A stretch of DNA of 64,000 nucleotides from Hyphomicrobiales bacterium (GTDB lineage Bacteria > Pseudomonadota > Alphaproteobacteria > Rhizobiales > Rhizobiaceae), in assembly GCA_900472605.1 (NCBI GenBank), contig UCJD01000004.1, positions 1 through 64,000 on the forward strand. Direction: 5' to 3'. Both the position numbers and the translations under genes were made by a program. Numbering within the stretch: position 1 is the first letter of the stretch; each line of letters begins with the position of its first letter. This document shows, piece after piece, positions 42,549-56,400 of the stretch. A model generated the notes under the pieces. The model ran no database searches, was not told where the DNA came from, and worked only from the letters and a program-made list of their open reading frames with translations.

Positions 42549-44012
42549 TTATTTGGCCGCAACGAGGTCTGTCTTCAACTCACCGCGCTCCAGCCACATG
42601 TCACGCAACTGGCCGGCCATCTCCTTGACGGGCTGGGTGGTACGCAGCGTTTGCGGGAACGGATCGATGCCGAGCGATGCATAGATGTTCGCATAAGCGT
42701 TCTGCAGGTCGGCATAGGCCATATCGAGCTTCGCATCCGCCAGCAGCGCGTTCATCTCCTCGCGGATCAGCATCTGCTCGCTGGTCTTTTGCGCATCTGT
42801 CTCGGTGCGCACCTGCGTCAGGATCCGGTGCGAGACGTTGGAGAGAGCGGCGGCCGTCGAATAGGAGTGCTTCAGGTGAGCATAGCGCGCGCGGCTGATA
42901 TGGACCTGCGTCATGACCGCCATCGCGACCGAGAGCGACCGCGTGTCCAGCATCTGCTTTTCGGCCTCGATCTTCTTGTTCACCGCCGGCAGCGTCGCGA
43001 GCTTCATCAGATTGAAGCTGACCTTCGCCCCCCAGGACACCCAGTCGTTGGTGGCGATATAGTCGTTGGAATCGTAGTTCGGGCCGGCGTAAAGATTGAT
43101 GCCGGGCAACATGTCGAGCAGCGCCGCATCCACTTCGCGCTCGTTGATCCGCAGCCGGTAGGAGATTTCGCGCATCTCCGGGCGGTTGGTGGCGGCGATG
43201 TTGAACATCTCCTGCGAGGTGTAGCTGATCTTCAGCTGCGTATCGCGGCGCTTTGGAACCTCAAGCGTGAATTCCGTGCCGGGCTTTACGTTCATCAGCG
43301 CGGAAAGCTGTGTCTTGGCGACCAGCAGTTCGCCTTCCAGCAGTTCCACCTCGCGCTTGACCTCGATCAGTTCGCGCTCATAGGTGAGTGCCACCAGCGG
43401 TGACGTCTCGCCGTTGGACGAGAGATTACGGGTGTCCTTCAGCGCGCGGACGACGCGGCCCTCAAGCGCGCGCATGCGGCCGACGAGCCGCTGGTAGCTC
43501 ACCGCGCGCCAATAGGCCGTGCGGACATCCTCGATGACCTTGTTGACCATCCGCCGCTTCATTTCGTCTTGAACCAGAACCTCGTCCGTCGCCTGCTTGG
43601 CGCGGACATAGGAGAGTCCGAAATCAAGGATGTTCCACGACGATGTTAGATCGGCCGTCACAATACTATCATCCCGGGTAGAGGCCTCGGTGGGATCGGC
43701 TTCGCTGCGGCCGGCATAGCCTGCGCCGGCTACAATCTTAGGCAGTGCGGAGTAGCTGACCAAATCCGCCTCCCGTAATTTCAGCGCCGCCTGCATAACC
43801 TCTACCTTCGTATCAAGGTTGTACTTCAAGGCCCTCGCCATGGCCTCGTACAAGTCTACCCTGTCTGAAATGGGCTCCTGATTGGCAGTGGCAAGGGTAA
43901 GCCTCTCCATGCCGAAGTTGGCATGCGCTTCTGGGGGCAGCGGTTTCGGGGTAACAGTGCATCCTGTCGCGATCAGACTGACGGAAACGGCTAGAAAGAC
44001 AGGGATTTTCAT
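42549..44012 (-). CDS. TolC-family outer-membrane channel
   Basis: 487 residues from the ATG at 44012, one of two ATGs nine bases apart. The N-terminus KIPVFLAVSVSLIATGC is a probable lipoprotein signal (the box is imperfect). The body has the TolC duplicated pattern: long amphipathic helices (EVMQAALKLREADLVSYSALPKI; ALLDMLPGINLYAGPNYDSN), and it ends GIDPFPQTLRT. It forms the outer-membrane duct of tripartite exporters. First gene of the minus-strand operon; its promoter lies in the divergent region that also serves the giant protein gene, which suggests co-regulation. Confidence 0.88.
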   Translation of the reverse strand: MKIPVFLAVSVSLIATGCTVTPKPLPPEAHANFGMERLTLATANQEPISDRVDLYEAMARALKYNLDTKVEVMQAALKLREADLVSYSALPKIVAGAGYAGRSEADPTEASTRDDSIVTADLTSSWNILDFGLSYVRAKQATDEVLVQDEMKRRMVNKVIEDVRTAYWRAVSYQRLVGRMRALEGRVVRALKDTRNLSSNGETSPLVALTYERELIEVKREVELLEGELLVAKTQLSALMNVKPGTEFTLEVPKRRDTQLKISYTSQEMFNIAATNRPEMREISYRLRINEREVDAALLDMLPGINLYAGPNYDSNDYIATNDWVSWGAKVSFNLMKLATLPAVNKKIEAEKQMLDTRSLSVAMAVMTQVHISRARYAHLKHSYSTAAALSNVSHRILTQVRTETDAQKTSEQMLIREEMNALLADAKLDMAYADLQNAYANIYASLGIDPFPQTLRTTQPVKEMAGQLRDMWLERGELKTDLVAAK

Positions 44013-44441
44013 TCCATTCATTCCTCGGACCTGTTCCGTATCCGATGAAGCCGCGGGTGGCTCGTGTCTACGGATATGCAATTGCTGGGCGTAGATTCGG
44101 CAATCAGAGCGCGTTTTAGAAATGCGAAACTATCGTGTCGGTGCATTCAGTCTTTGCTAACATGGTTAACCGACACTTAACAAAATACAATTTTTCAGAG
44201 CACTGGTCGTGGATGTGTGCTAAACGATGTGCCGAATAGCCACGATGAGCAGCTCTTGCCATGGTTGATTTAGTGCTAACTAATTCCTGTTAGCGAAAAT
44301 TAGGGATTTGTTAATTCTCTGCTCACTACGGTTGCGAAGATCGGTATTGGGAGCCGGTTACGAGGACGACTGAACAGCAGCAGACATGCCGGGCTAGACG
44401 GGCACCTGGCCAATGAAACGATCTGTCGTGGAGGAAACCCC
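44013..44441. promoter_or_regulatory. Divergent promoter region of TolC operon and giant protein, with CtrA-type site
   Basis: 429 bp, AT-rich in the middle. A perfect CtrA-type box TTAA-CCGACAC-TTAA lies at 44166-44180. GCTAAC half-sites at 44156-44161 and 44275-44280 and GTTAGC at 44289-44294 include an inverted pair GCTAAC-N8-GTTAGC; TCCTGTTAGC (44285-44294) is shared with the polysaccharide promoter. The giant gene has GGAGG at 44430-44434, seven bases before its ATG. No start site can be assigned. Confidence 0.55.
44166..44180 (+). promoter_or_regulatory. Putative CtrA binding site TTAA-N7-TTAA
   Basis: TTAACCGACACTTAA matches the full CtrA box exactly. CtrA is the master cell-cycle response regulator of alphaproteobacteria and controls surface and motility genes in several of them. 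The site is 154 bases from the TolC start and 262 bases from the giant gene. It is not proof of binding. Confidence 0.55.
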
Positions 44442-47400
44442 ATGAACGAACGCTACGTGCGCCCCGCCCCTGACCGTGTCGAAAAGATGCGCGGGAGGAA
44501 TGCCAAGCCGAAATACGGCTCGATGTTGATGGAGTTGGAGCAACGCATCGCATTCGACGCCGCCGGCGCGGCGACCGTGGAAAAATCCCAGGAAAAAAGT
44601 CACCAGGATCAGGGTGATCACGGCTCTGCCGAGACCGCCCAGCACGATGGCGCGAGCGATGGCCATGACGCGCTGGTCGCGGCACTTGCCGAACATCAGG
44701 CCGCTTCGGCCGCACCCGAGACATCGAACGTTTCGCAGCCGCGCCAGGTGGTGGTGATCGATTCCTCTGTTCCCGATTATCAGGCGCTGGTCAAAGACCT
44801 GGGCGACAATTTCAAGATCATCGTGGTCGACCCGAACGAGAACGGCGTACACGAGCTCGCCGAGACGCTGTCGTCCATGCACGATGTCGAGGCGATTCAC
44901 ATCATCTCGCACGGCAAGGAAGGTTTCCTGCAGCTCGGCTCGGCGTCGCTGACGTCAACGACGATGGCGACCGACTACGCCGCTGACCTTACATCGCTTC
45001 GCAGTTCCTTGACCGATAACGCCGACATTCTCGTCTACGGCTGCAATTTCGCAGAGGGTGAAACGGGCACGAACGCCGTCAAGATGCTCGGTTACCTCAC
45101 CGGCGCCGACGTCGCCGCCTCCACAGACCCGACCGGAAGTGCAGCACTCGGCGGCAACTGGGACCTCGAATACCACGACGGCGATATCGCCTCCGACGTG
45201 ATCGGCACGGACAAGAGCCACACGGATTACGTCGATACGCTGAACATCGCCTCCTCGAATGGCAATGGCGCGCTGTTGGTCTCGGCCGGTCGCTCGATCT
45301 ACAGCGTCGATGTCCTCACCGGCAAGGCGACGATGATCACCACGGTGCCGGGCAGCGTCGGCGGGATCAGCGTGTCGAACACGATCAACTCGCTGGCAGC
45401 TGATCAGGCAAACGGCCTGATCTACTACACCGACAGCAGCACCGATTCCGGCAACAAGGCTCTGTTCGCCTACGATTACATAAACAACACCCATATTCTG
45501 GTCGATTCCGATCTGACGACGGGTGCCGCGACCAATATCGTCACGGGCTCTACTGGCGTCGGCGGCGGCGCCGCGACCTTTTACAACGGCGGCCTCTATC
45601 TCGGCGTCGAGAACGTTACCGGCAGCAACGACCAGATTTACCGTATCACCTTCAGCAACAACGGCCGTACGATGGCGGGCGCGACGGCATTCGGCGCGCA
45701 GATTACGGCAGCGAACGACTGGGGCGATTTCGCCATCGATGCGACCAACAACACGCTGCTCAGCATCACCACGCTTGGCATCACCCGCTATAATCTGGCG
45801 ACGGGGGCGATCATCGACAGCGTCGCCAATGCCAGCGGCGGCAGCGATGCCCAGGGTGGCGGTGACATTAACGGCAACACCTATCTCGTCGGCACCGATA
45901 TCCGTCAGATCAATCCGGTCACGGGCGCCGCGATCGGTTCGGCCATCACCATCACCACCAACGGCACGACCGCGCTCACCAACATCTCGGACGCCGCGCG
46001 CTGGACACCGCCGACGGGCACGATCGGCGACAAGATTTTCGCCGACAACGACAAGAGCGGCACTTTCAACACCGGCGATGGCGGCATTGGCGGCGTCACG
46101 GTGCAACTGATCGATGACGTCAATGGTGACGGCTTGGTCAGCACCGGCGAACGCATTCTTGCCACGGATACGACCGACGCCAACGGCAACTACCTCTTCA
46201 CAGGTGTGCTGCCCGGGCAGTACATCGTGCGGGTGACCGACGCGAACGGCGTGCTCGGTACGGCGACGCTGACAACAGCAAGCACAGCTCAATCGCTGGC
46301 ACTCGCCACGATCGGCGCCTCGAACCTCGCTGCCGATTTCGGTTACTATGCCCAGGCGCCCATTGTCGATCTCAATTCCGGGACCACGCCAACGCAGATC
46401 ATCACCAATGGCGGCACGCCGGGGACCACAGGATGGACTGTCGGCGGCACCGGCGCCCAGGCCAATGGCGGCTTCGCCTGGACGCTCAACGGCGGAACCG
46501 GCACGCTCACCCAGGCGAACGTCTCCGGCTGGACGGATGGCCTTGCGCCATCGGGCGCAGCACAGCTGACGTTCGATGTGGGCTGGAGCAATGATCTGCT
46601 GCTCGGCATCACCAACGACAACAACACGCCGGCGACGCTCGACGTCACCATCGGTGGCGTGCTCTATGCGCGCATCACCACGGGCACGCTTAACGGCACG
46701 CCGAACACCGCGACGATCACCTATTTCAACGGCGCATCCGGATCGCCATCCACCGTCGCCGCATCGACTGCCGGGACGACCGCCTGGGGCCGCACTGCCG
46801 TTACCATCAATCTGCCGTCGACGGTGGTCGCTACCGGCGATCTGGTGTTCAGCTACTCTGCGGTCGGCGGGCTTCTGACCCCGAGTACGGACGATATCTT
46901 CATCGACAATGTCAGCGCCTTCCGAAATGTCGATACGGTGGCCGGCGTCAACTACACGACTACCTACACGGAAAACGGTGCCGGTGTGTCGATCGGCAGC
47001 GCCGCAACAGACGTGCGTGATCTCGACAGCACCAACATGCGTTCGGCGACCATCGTGCTTACCAACGCGCAGGCCGGCGACGTGCTGACAGTCGGAACCT
47101 TGCCGAGCGGCATCACCGGTTCGGTCGATACGTCGGTCGCCGGGCAGGTTACCGTCACGCTGACGGGTTCCGCCACCAAGGCCAGCTATGCCACGGCGAT
47201 CAAGGCCATCACCTTCTCCAATACCGGCGACAACCCGAGCACGACGCCGCGCATCGTCAATGTCACCGTCAATGACGGCGGTCTCTCGTCGGCCGTCGCC
47301 ACCTCCACCATCTCGGTCGTCGCCGTCAACGATGCGCCGGTCAACAATCTGCCGGCCAGCTGGACGACGAACGAAGACACCAGCCTGGCGCTGTCAGGCC

Positions 47401-50400
47401 TCTCGGTCACCGATCTCGACGCCGGCACGGGTTCGATGACGGTGACGCTGAGCGTCGCCTCCGGCACGATCACGGCAACGTCCGGCGGCAGCGTCGGCGT
47501 TTCCGGCTCCGGAACCGGCACAGTGGTGCTCACCGGCACGCTCGCCAACATCAACGCCTATCTCGCGTCTGCCGCAGCCCCCGTCTACGTTCCCGTTGCC
47601 GATGCCAATGGCACGGTCGTGCTGACCATGACGACCAACGACAACGGCAACACCGGCACGGGCGGCGCTCTCACCGATGTCGATACGCGCAATATCGTCA
47701 TCAACCCGGTCAACGACGCGCCCGTGCTTGATCTGGATGGCTCAACCACAGGAACCGGCTATTCGGTCGGTTACACGGAAAACGGCACCGGCGTCGCGAT
47801 CTCGAATACCAACAGCAGCGTCATCGACGTCGACAACGCCAACATGGCCTCTGCCGCGATCGTGATCACCAACGGCCAGGTCGGCGACCTCCTGACGGTC
47901 ACCGGCGCACTGCCATCTGGTATCACCGCCAGCTACAATGCCACCACCTTCACCCTGACGCTGACGGGCTCGGCGACCAAGGCCGCCTATGAGACCGCAC
48001 TGCGGCAGGTGCTCTACACTTCGAGCTCCGACAACCCGACGCTCAATGGCGCCGCCGCATCGCGCAATATCAGCGTCACCGTCAATGACGGCGCCGCCAA
48101 TTCCAATACGGCGGTCACCGCCGTTGCGATCACCGCCGTCAACGACGCGCCGGTGAATACGCTGCCTGCGAATTGGACGACGAACGAAGACACCAGCGTC
48201 ACGCTGACCGGCCTGTCGATCGCCGATCCGGATGCCGGGACGGGCTCGATGACCGTCCGGCTGCAGGTGCCGACAGGCATCCTGACCGCCACGGCCGGCG
48301 GCTCCGTCACCGTCTCCGGCTCGGGCACCGGCACGCTGGTGCTGACGGGCACGCTCGCCAATCTCAATGCTTATCTGGCGTCCAGCGCGGCACCCGTCTA
48401 CGTGCCGGTGGCCGACGCCAATGGCAGCGTCACGGTGACGATGACGACGAACGACCTCGGCAATTTCGGCACCGGCGGCCCGCTCACGGATACCGACACG
48501 GCCGTCATCAACATCACGCCCGTCAACGACGCGCCGATCCTAGATCTCGATGCATCGGGCGCCGGTACCGGCTTCACCACGACCTATACCGAAAACGACG
48601 CCGGCGTTGCCGTCGCCGATACCGATGGCGTGATCACCGACATCGACAGCGCCAACATGGCCTCGTTGTCGGCGGTCATCGCCAACGGTCAGGCGGGCGA
48701 CATTCTGGCCGTCGCCGGCACGCTGCCCTCAGGCATCACCGCGAGCTACAATGCCGCGACCTTCACCCTGACGCTCACGGGCTCGGCCGCGCGGGCCAGC
48801 TACGAAACGGCGCTGCAGCAGATACGCTTCCTGTCGAACTCGGAAAATCCATCCACCACGCCGCGCAGCATCAACGTGACGGTCAACGACGGCGCCGCCA
48901 ATTCGAACGTCGCGGTGGCCACGGTCAACGTCATCGCCGTCAACGACGCGCCGGTGAATACGGTGCCAGCATCCGTGACGCTGAGCGAGGACGTGCAGAC
49001 GGCGATTTCCGGCATCTCCGTCAGCGACGTCGACAGCGGCTCCGTCACCGTCACGCTGTCGGTGGCGAACGGAACGCTGTCGCCTTCCGTCATCGCGGGT
49101 ACGGTCACCGGAAACGGCACGGCGTCGGTCACCGTCTCGGGCACGCTTGCGCAGGTCAACAGCGTGCTTGCCTCGCTGCGCTACACGGGCCGCGCCGATT
49201 ATAACGGCTCGGATACGCTCGTCGTTTCCACCTCGGACGGTTCGCTGACGGATACGGACAATGTCGCGATCACGGTTACGCCCGTCGCCGATATCACGCC
49301 CGATACGGTGGCGACGGCCGAAGACACGGCGGTCACCTTCAACGTCATCACCGGAACCAACGGCGCCACGGCCGATACCTTCAAGGACCCCGGCCGCGCC
49401 GTCACGTCGGTCACGCAGCCGCCGGCCGGGCAGGGCAGCGTCACTTTCGCCGCCGATGGAACGCTGGTCTATACGCCAGCCGCGAATTTCAACGGGCAGA
49501 CGACCTTCACCTACACGGTCACCTCGGGCGGCGTCACTGAGACAGCGACGGTCACGGTCAATGTCAGCGCCGTCAACGACGCGCCGGTCAACAGCCTGCC
49601 GGCCTCCGGCTGGAGCACCAGCGAGGATACGCCCATCGCGCTCTCGGGCCTGTCGATCTCCGATGTCGATGCCGGCACCGGGGCGATGACGGTAACGCTT
49701 GCAGTCTCCGGCGGTACGGTTTCGGCGACCTCGGGTGCCGGTGTCACCATATCCGGGTCGGGGTCTGCGTCGCTCACCTTGTCTGGCACGCTTTCGGCGC
49801 TCAACGCCTATCTGGCGTCGGCCGCCGCTCCGCAGTTCAATCCGGCTGCCAATGCCAGCGGCTCGGTGACGCTGACGATGACGACCAACGACGGCGGCAA
49901 TACCGGCTCCGGCGGCGCGCTCACCGATGTCGACACGCGCACCATCACCATCGATCCCGTCAACGACGCGCCCGTCAACACGCTGCCGGCGTCCGGCTGG
50001 TCGGTCAACGAGGATACGGCGCTTGCGCTGACCGGGCTTGCGATCGCGGATGTCGATGCCGGCAGCGGCACGATGACGGTCGTGCTCGGCGTGAACTCGG
50101 GACAGCTGACTGCCGTGTCCGGTTCCGGCGTCACGATCAGCGGCTCCGGCACCGCGTCGCTCACGCTGTCGGGCACGCTCGCCAGCATCAACGCTTATCT
50201 CGCCAGCACCGCGCGACCGGTCTACACGCCGGTGGCCGATTTCAATGGCGCGGTCACGCTGACGATGACGACCAATGACGGCGGCAATACCGGTTCGGGC
50301 GGCGCGCTGACCGACGTTGACACGGCGACGATCACCGTCATTGCCGTCAACGACGCGCCGGCGCTTGACCTCGACACATCCGCGGCCGGCACCGGCTACG

Positions 50401-53400
50401 CGACCAGCTACACGGAGAACGCCGCCGGCGTCGCCATCGTTAACACCGGCGTCCTGGTTTTCGATGTCGACAACGCCAACATGGCGTCTGCGACGATCGT
50501 GATCTCCAATGGGCAGACGGGCGACGTGCTGTCGGTTACCGGCACGCTTCCATCCGGCATCACCGCCAGCTACAACGCCTCTACCTTCATGCTCACCCTG
50601 ACCGGTTCGGCGACGAAGGCCGCCTATCAGACAGCGCTTGGGCAGCTCCGCTATGCATCGACCTCCGACGATCCGGGCGCGGTGACCCGTTCGATCAACG
50701 TCACCGTATCGGACGGCGCGGCTTCTTCGAACACGGCCGTCGCGACCGTCGCGGTGACGCCTGTCAACGACCCGCCCGTCAACACGCTGCCTGCGGTCGG
50801 CTGGACAATGAACGAGGACGGTACGCTGTCGCTTACCGGACTGTCGGTGGCCGACCCCGATATCGGCTCGGGCACGGCGACGGTTACACTCTCCGTCGGC
50901 TCCGGCGTGCTAACGGCCGCCAGCGGCTCAGGCGTGACCGTCACCGGCTCGGGCACCGCCACGATCACGCTGTCCGGCACGCTTTCCAGCATCAACGCCT
51001 ATCTGGCCAGCGCCGCCCGACCGAGCTATGCGCCCATCGCCGATTTCAACGGCAGCGTCACGCTGACGATGACGAGCAGCGATGGCCAGCTCACCGATAC
51101 GGATACGCAGACAATCGCAATAACTGCGGTTGCCGATATCGCCAACGACACCGCCACGACCAACGAGGACACGGCGGTTGTCATCGCCGTCGACACCAAC
51201 GACAGCTTCGAAAACGCCGGCCACACGATCACGGCGATCAACGGTTCGGCCATCGTTGCAAACGGCGTCGTTAACGTCACCAGCGGCACGGTCCGCCTCA
51301 ACGCCGATGGAACGCTGACCTTCACGCCATCCGCCAATGTCAACGGCAGCACGAGTTTCACCTATACCGTCAGCTCCGGCGGCGTCACCGAGACCGCAAC
51401 TGTCAACGTGACCATCGTGCCGGTCAACGATGCGCCGGTGAATACCGTTCCGGGCGCCCAGACCGTTGCCGAGGATACGCCGCTTGCCGTATCGGGCATA
51501 TCGGTCGCTGATGTCGATGGCGATGTGCTGACCACGACGGTAACAGTCACCAACGGCATCGCCAACGTGACGACGGGAACCGGTGCGACGATCGCCAACA
51601 ACGGTACGTCATCGGTCCGCTTGTCCGGCACGGCGGCGCAGATCAACGCCGCACTGGCTGGCCTCACCTATACATCCACCGCCGACTACAACGGCGCGGC
51701 GCAGTTGACCATCCAGACGACGGATGGCTCCTTGACCGATACCGACACGGTGGCGATCTCAATCACGCCGGTCGCCGATATCGTCGCCGACAATTTGACG
51801 ACCAACGAAGACACGGCCGTCACCTTCAACGCCATCACCGGCACGAACGGCGCCTCGGCCGACAATTTCGAGAACGCCGGCAGGGCGATAACGTCGGTCA
51901 CGCAGCCCCCGGCCGGCCAGGGCACCGTCACCTTCGCCGCCGATGGCACGATCACCTACACGCCGGCAGCCAATTTCAACGGCACGACGAGCTTCACCTA
52001 TACGGTCACCTCGGGCGGCGTGACCGAAACCGCGACGGTGACGATCGTGGTCAACCCCGTCAACGACGCCCCCGTCAACACCGTGCCGGCCGCACAAACG
52101 ACGGCAGAAGATACCTCTATCGTCTTCTCGTCCTCGGGCGGCAATGCGATCGTCGTCTCCGATGTCGACAATGGAACGCTGACGGTCACCGTCACCGTCA
52201 CCAACGGCTCCTTCTCGCTGTCAGGTACCTCAGGGCTGTCGTTCAGCGCGGGTGACGGCACGGCCGATCAGACGATGACCTTCACCGGCACCACGGCGGC
52301 GATCAATACGGCGCTCGCGGGCGCAAGCTATGCGCCGGTTGCCGATTACAACGGCTCGGCGCAGATCTCGGTGCAGACTTCAGACGGTTCGCTCAGCGCC
52401 ACCAGCACCATCCCGGTGACCATCACCCCGGTCGCCGACATCGCCAATGACTCCGTTTCGACGGATGAAGACGTTTCTGCCGTCATCTCCGTGCTTGCCA
52501 ATGACAGCTTCGAAAACCCTGCTCGCGCGATCACCGCCGTCAACGGAACGGCGATCACGGCAGGCGGGGCGGCTGTCACCGTCGCCAACGGCACGGTGCG
52601 GCTGAACGCCTCCAGCCAGCTGATCTTCACCCCGACGCTGGACTATAACGGCGTGACGACCTTCACCTACACCGTCACCTCCGGCGGGGTCACTGAAACC
52701 GCGCAGGTCACCGTAGCCGTTGCCTCAGTCAATACGCCACCTGTCAACACCCTGCCGCCCTCGTTCACCGCGATCGAGGACACGTCTCTCGGCCTCGCCG
52801 GCCTGCAGATCGCCGACCAGGATGCCGGGGCCGGCACGATGACAGTGACGCTGTCGGTCAATTCCGGCGTGCTCTCGGCGCTTGGCGCCGGCGGTGTCTC
52901 GGTGAGCGGCTCCGGATCGCAGGCTCTCACGCTGTCCGGCACCTTGACCGATATCAACGCTTATCTTTCTGGCGCGACGCGCCCGAGCTTTACGCCATCA
53001 GCCAACTCCACCGCCAGCGTCACGCTGACGATGACCACCAACGACAACGGCAATACCGGCGGCCCGTCGCTGGTCGATATCGATACGGCAACGATCGCGA
53101 TTACATCGGTCAACGATGCGCCTGCCGGCACAGACAATACCGTCACCATCAACGAGGACAGCGTCTACACCTTCTCGGCCGCGAGCTTCGGCTTCACCGA
53201 TCCGAACGACAGCCCGGCCAACAGCCTTGCCGCCGTCGTCATCACCACGCTGCCGACCAACGGCGTGCTCTCGCTCGGCGGCACCGCCGTCACCGCCGGC
53301 CAGGTGATCTCCGCGGCCAATCTCGGCAATCTCACCTTCACGCCATCTGCCAATGCCAACGGCACCGCGCTCGCCTCCTTCACCTTCCAGGTCCGCGACA

Positions 53401-56400
53401 ATGGCGGCACGGCAAATGGCGGCCAGGATACCGACCAGAGCCCGAACAGCGTCACGTTCAATGTCACGGCCGTCAACGATGCGCCGGTCAACACCCTGCC
53501 CTCGAGCTTCGGCACCAACGAGGATACGGCCCTGTCGCTCGCCGGCCTGCAGGTCTCCGATGTCGATGCCGGCTCCGGTTCGATCCGGGTCACGCTCAGC
53601 GTCAATTCCGGCACGCTCGCCGCAACCGGCGCCTCCGGTGTCACCGTCAGCGGCTCGGGATCGGGTACGCTGGTGCTGACCGGCACGCTCGCCAACATCA
53701 ACGGCTTCCTTGCCGGATCAGGCACACGGCCGGTCTTCAACCCCGCAGCCAATGCCAATGGCGCCGTGACGCTGACGATGGTGACCAACGACAACGGCAA
53801 TACCGGCAGCGGCGGCGCCTTGTCCGACACCGATACGGCGACGATATCAGTGGCGCCGGTCAATGACGCGCCGGTGGGCTCCGATACCGCGATCACGACC
53901 AACGAGGATACCGTTTTCTCCGGCACGCTGCCTGTCGCGACCGATGTCGACGGCGATAGCCTGACCTATGGCGCCGGATCCATCGCCCCATCGCATGGCA
54001 CCGTCGTGGTCAATCCCAACGGCACCTATACCTACACCCCATCCGCCAACTTCAACGGCACCGACAGCTTCACTTACAGCGTCAGCGACGGCACCGTGAC
54101 GGTGCAGTATCTGGTCAGCGTCACCGTCAATTCGGTCAACGACGCGCCCGTCGGCGTCAACGATACCGCCCAGACCAGTGCCGGCGTCAGCACCAGCCTC
54201 AACGTGCTCGCCAACGACACCGATGTCGATGGCGACGTGCTGCAGGTCTCTGCCATCAACGGCGTCGCCGGCAATGTCGGTCTTGCCGTCACAGGCTCGA
54301 ACGGTGGCACGTTCACTATCGGCGCCAATGGGGCGGCGGTGTTCAATCCGGGCACGGCGTTTACCGACCTTCCGGCCGGCCAGAGCCGCAGCTCCAGCGT
54401 CACCTACCAGCTGTCCGACGGCCATGGCGGCTTCTCCACCGCGACGGTCACGGTAACCGTCACGGGCGTCAACGACGCGCCGATCTCGACGCTGATCGCC
54501 AACCAGACCGGCAACGACGCGCAGTCGGTAACACTCAATGTCTCCGGCAATTTCAGCGATCCCGATACGGGCGACACACTGACCTTCACCGCAACCGGTC
54601 TTCCTCCGGGCCTGACGATCAACACTGCGACCGGTGAAATTTCCGGCACCATCAACCGCAGCGCCAGCGTCAACGGTCCTTATGCCGTCACGGTGACGGC
54701 AACCGATCGCAGCGGGGCGACGGCGAGCCGCAGCTTCACATGGGCGGTTCTCAATCCGCCGCCGGTGGCCGCTGCCGACAATCTGGCGACCACTGAGAAC
54801 ACCCCGCTTGCCGCCTCTGTCTTCGCCAACAATGGTAACGGCGTCGATTCCGATCCCGATGGCGACCCGATTTCCGTCTCGGCGGTCGGCGGCAGCGGCG
54901 CTGGTGTCGGTCAGGCCGTGTCCGGCTCGAACGGCGGCACCTTCACGATCAACGCAGATGGCACCTATGCCTTCAATCCGGGCACTGCCTTCGACGATCT
55001 CGCCGCTGGCGCGACGCGGGTCACGACCGTCACCTACACGATCACCGATGGCCAAGGCGGCTTCTCGACGGCGACCGTCACCGTCACGGTCACCGGCCTG
55101 AACGATGCGCCGGTCGCCGTGGCCGACAGCTTCACCACCAACGAGGACACCTCCGTCACCTTCGACGTTCGCGCCAATGACAGCGATGTCGATGGCGGCA
55201 CGCTTGGTGTCACGGTGATCAACGGCACGGCCATCGTTACCGGCGGCTCGGTTGCGGTCACCGGCGGCGTGGTCACGCTCAATGCCGATGGCCGCCTGAC
55301 CTTCACGCCCTCAGCCGACTACAATGGCAGGCCGACCTTCACCTATACGATTTCCGATGGTCAGGGCGGCACGGCGACGGCAACGGTCACCGGCACCGTC
55401 AACCCTGTGCAGGACCCGCCGGTCGCCGCCAACGACAGCTTCACGACGGATGAGGATACGGCTGTCACCTTCGACGTGCGCGCAAACGACAGCGATGTCG
55501 ATGGCGATGCGCTTGCCGTAGCCCAGATCAACGGCTCGAACATTGCCTCCGGCGGCTCGGTTGCCGTCAGCGGCGGCAGCGTCCGGCTGAACGCGGATGG
55601 CACGCTGACCTTTACGCCATCGGCCAATTACAACGGCAATCCGAGCTTCAGCTATACCATTTCCGACGGCCATGGCGGTACGGCGACGGCAACGGTCAAC
55701 GGCACGGTCAACCCCGTTCAGGATCCGCCGGTCGCGCAGAACGACAGCTTCACGACACCGGAAGACCAGCCCGTCACCCTCGCCGTTCTCGCCAACGACA
55801 GCGATCCGGATGGCGACGCGCTGACGATCACCCAGATCAATGGCGCAGGCATCACGGTCGGCAATGCCGTGGCGATCACCGGCGGCAGCATTACGCTGAA
55901 CGCTAACGGCACGCTGACCTTCACGCCGACGGCGAATTTCAATGGCAGTCCGAGCTTCACCTATACGGTCTCGGACGGCAATGGCGGCACCGCGACGGCG
56001 ACCGTGAGCGGCACGGTAACGCCCGTCAACGACATCCCCGTCGCCGTTGCCGACAGCTTCACGACGCTTGAGGATACGGCTGTCACCTTTGATGTGCTCG
56101 GCAATGACAGCGATGTCGATGGCGATACGCTCACCGTGACCGCCATCAACGGCGCCAATATCGCGGCCGGCGGGGTGGTGACCGTCACCGGCGGCACGGT
56201 GCGGCTCAACGCGGATGGCAGCCTGACCTTCACGCCAGCGGCCAACTACAATGGCAGCCCGAGCTTCACCTATACCGTTTCCGACGGCAACGGCGGCACC
56301 GCGACCGCCACGGTCAGCGGCAGCGTGACTGGTGTGAACGACGTGCCGGTTGCCGTCAACGACAGCTTCACGACGCTTGAGGATACGGCCGTCACCTTCG

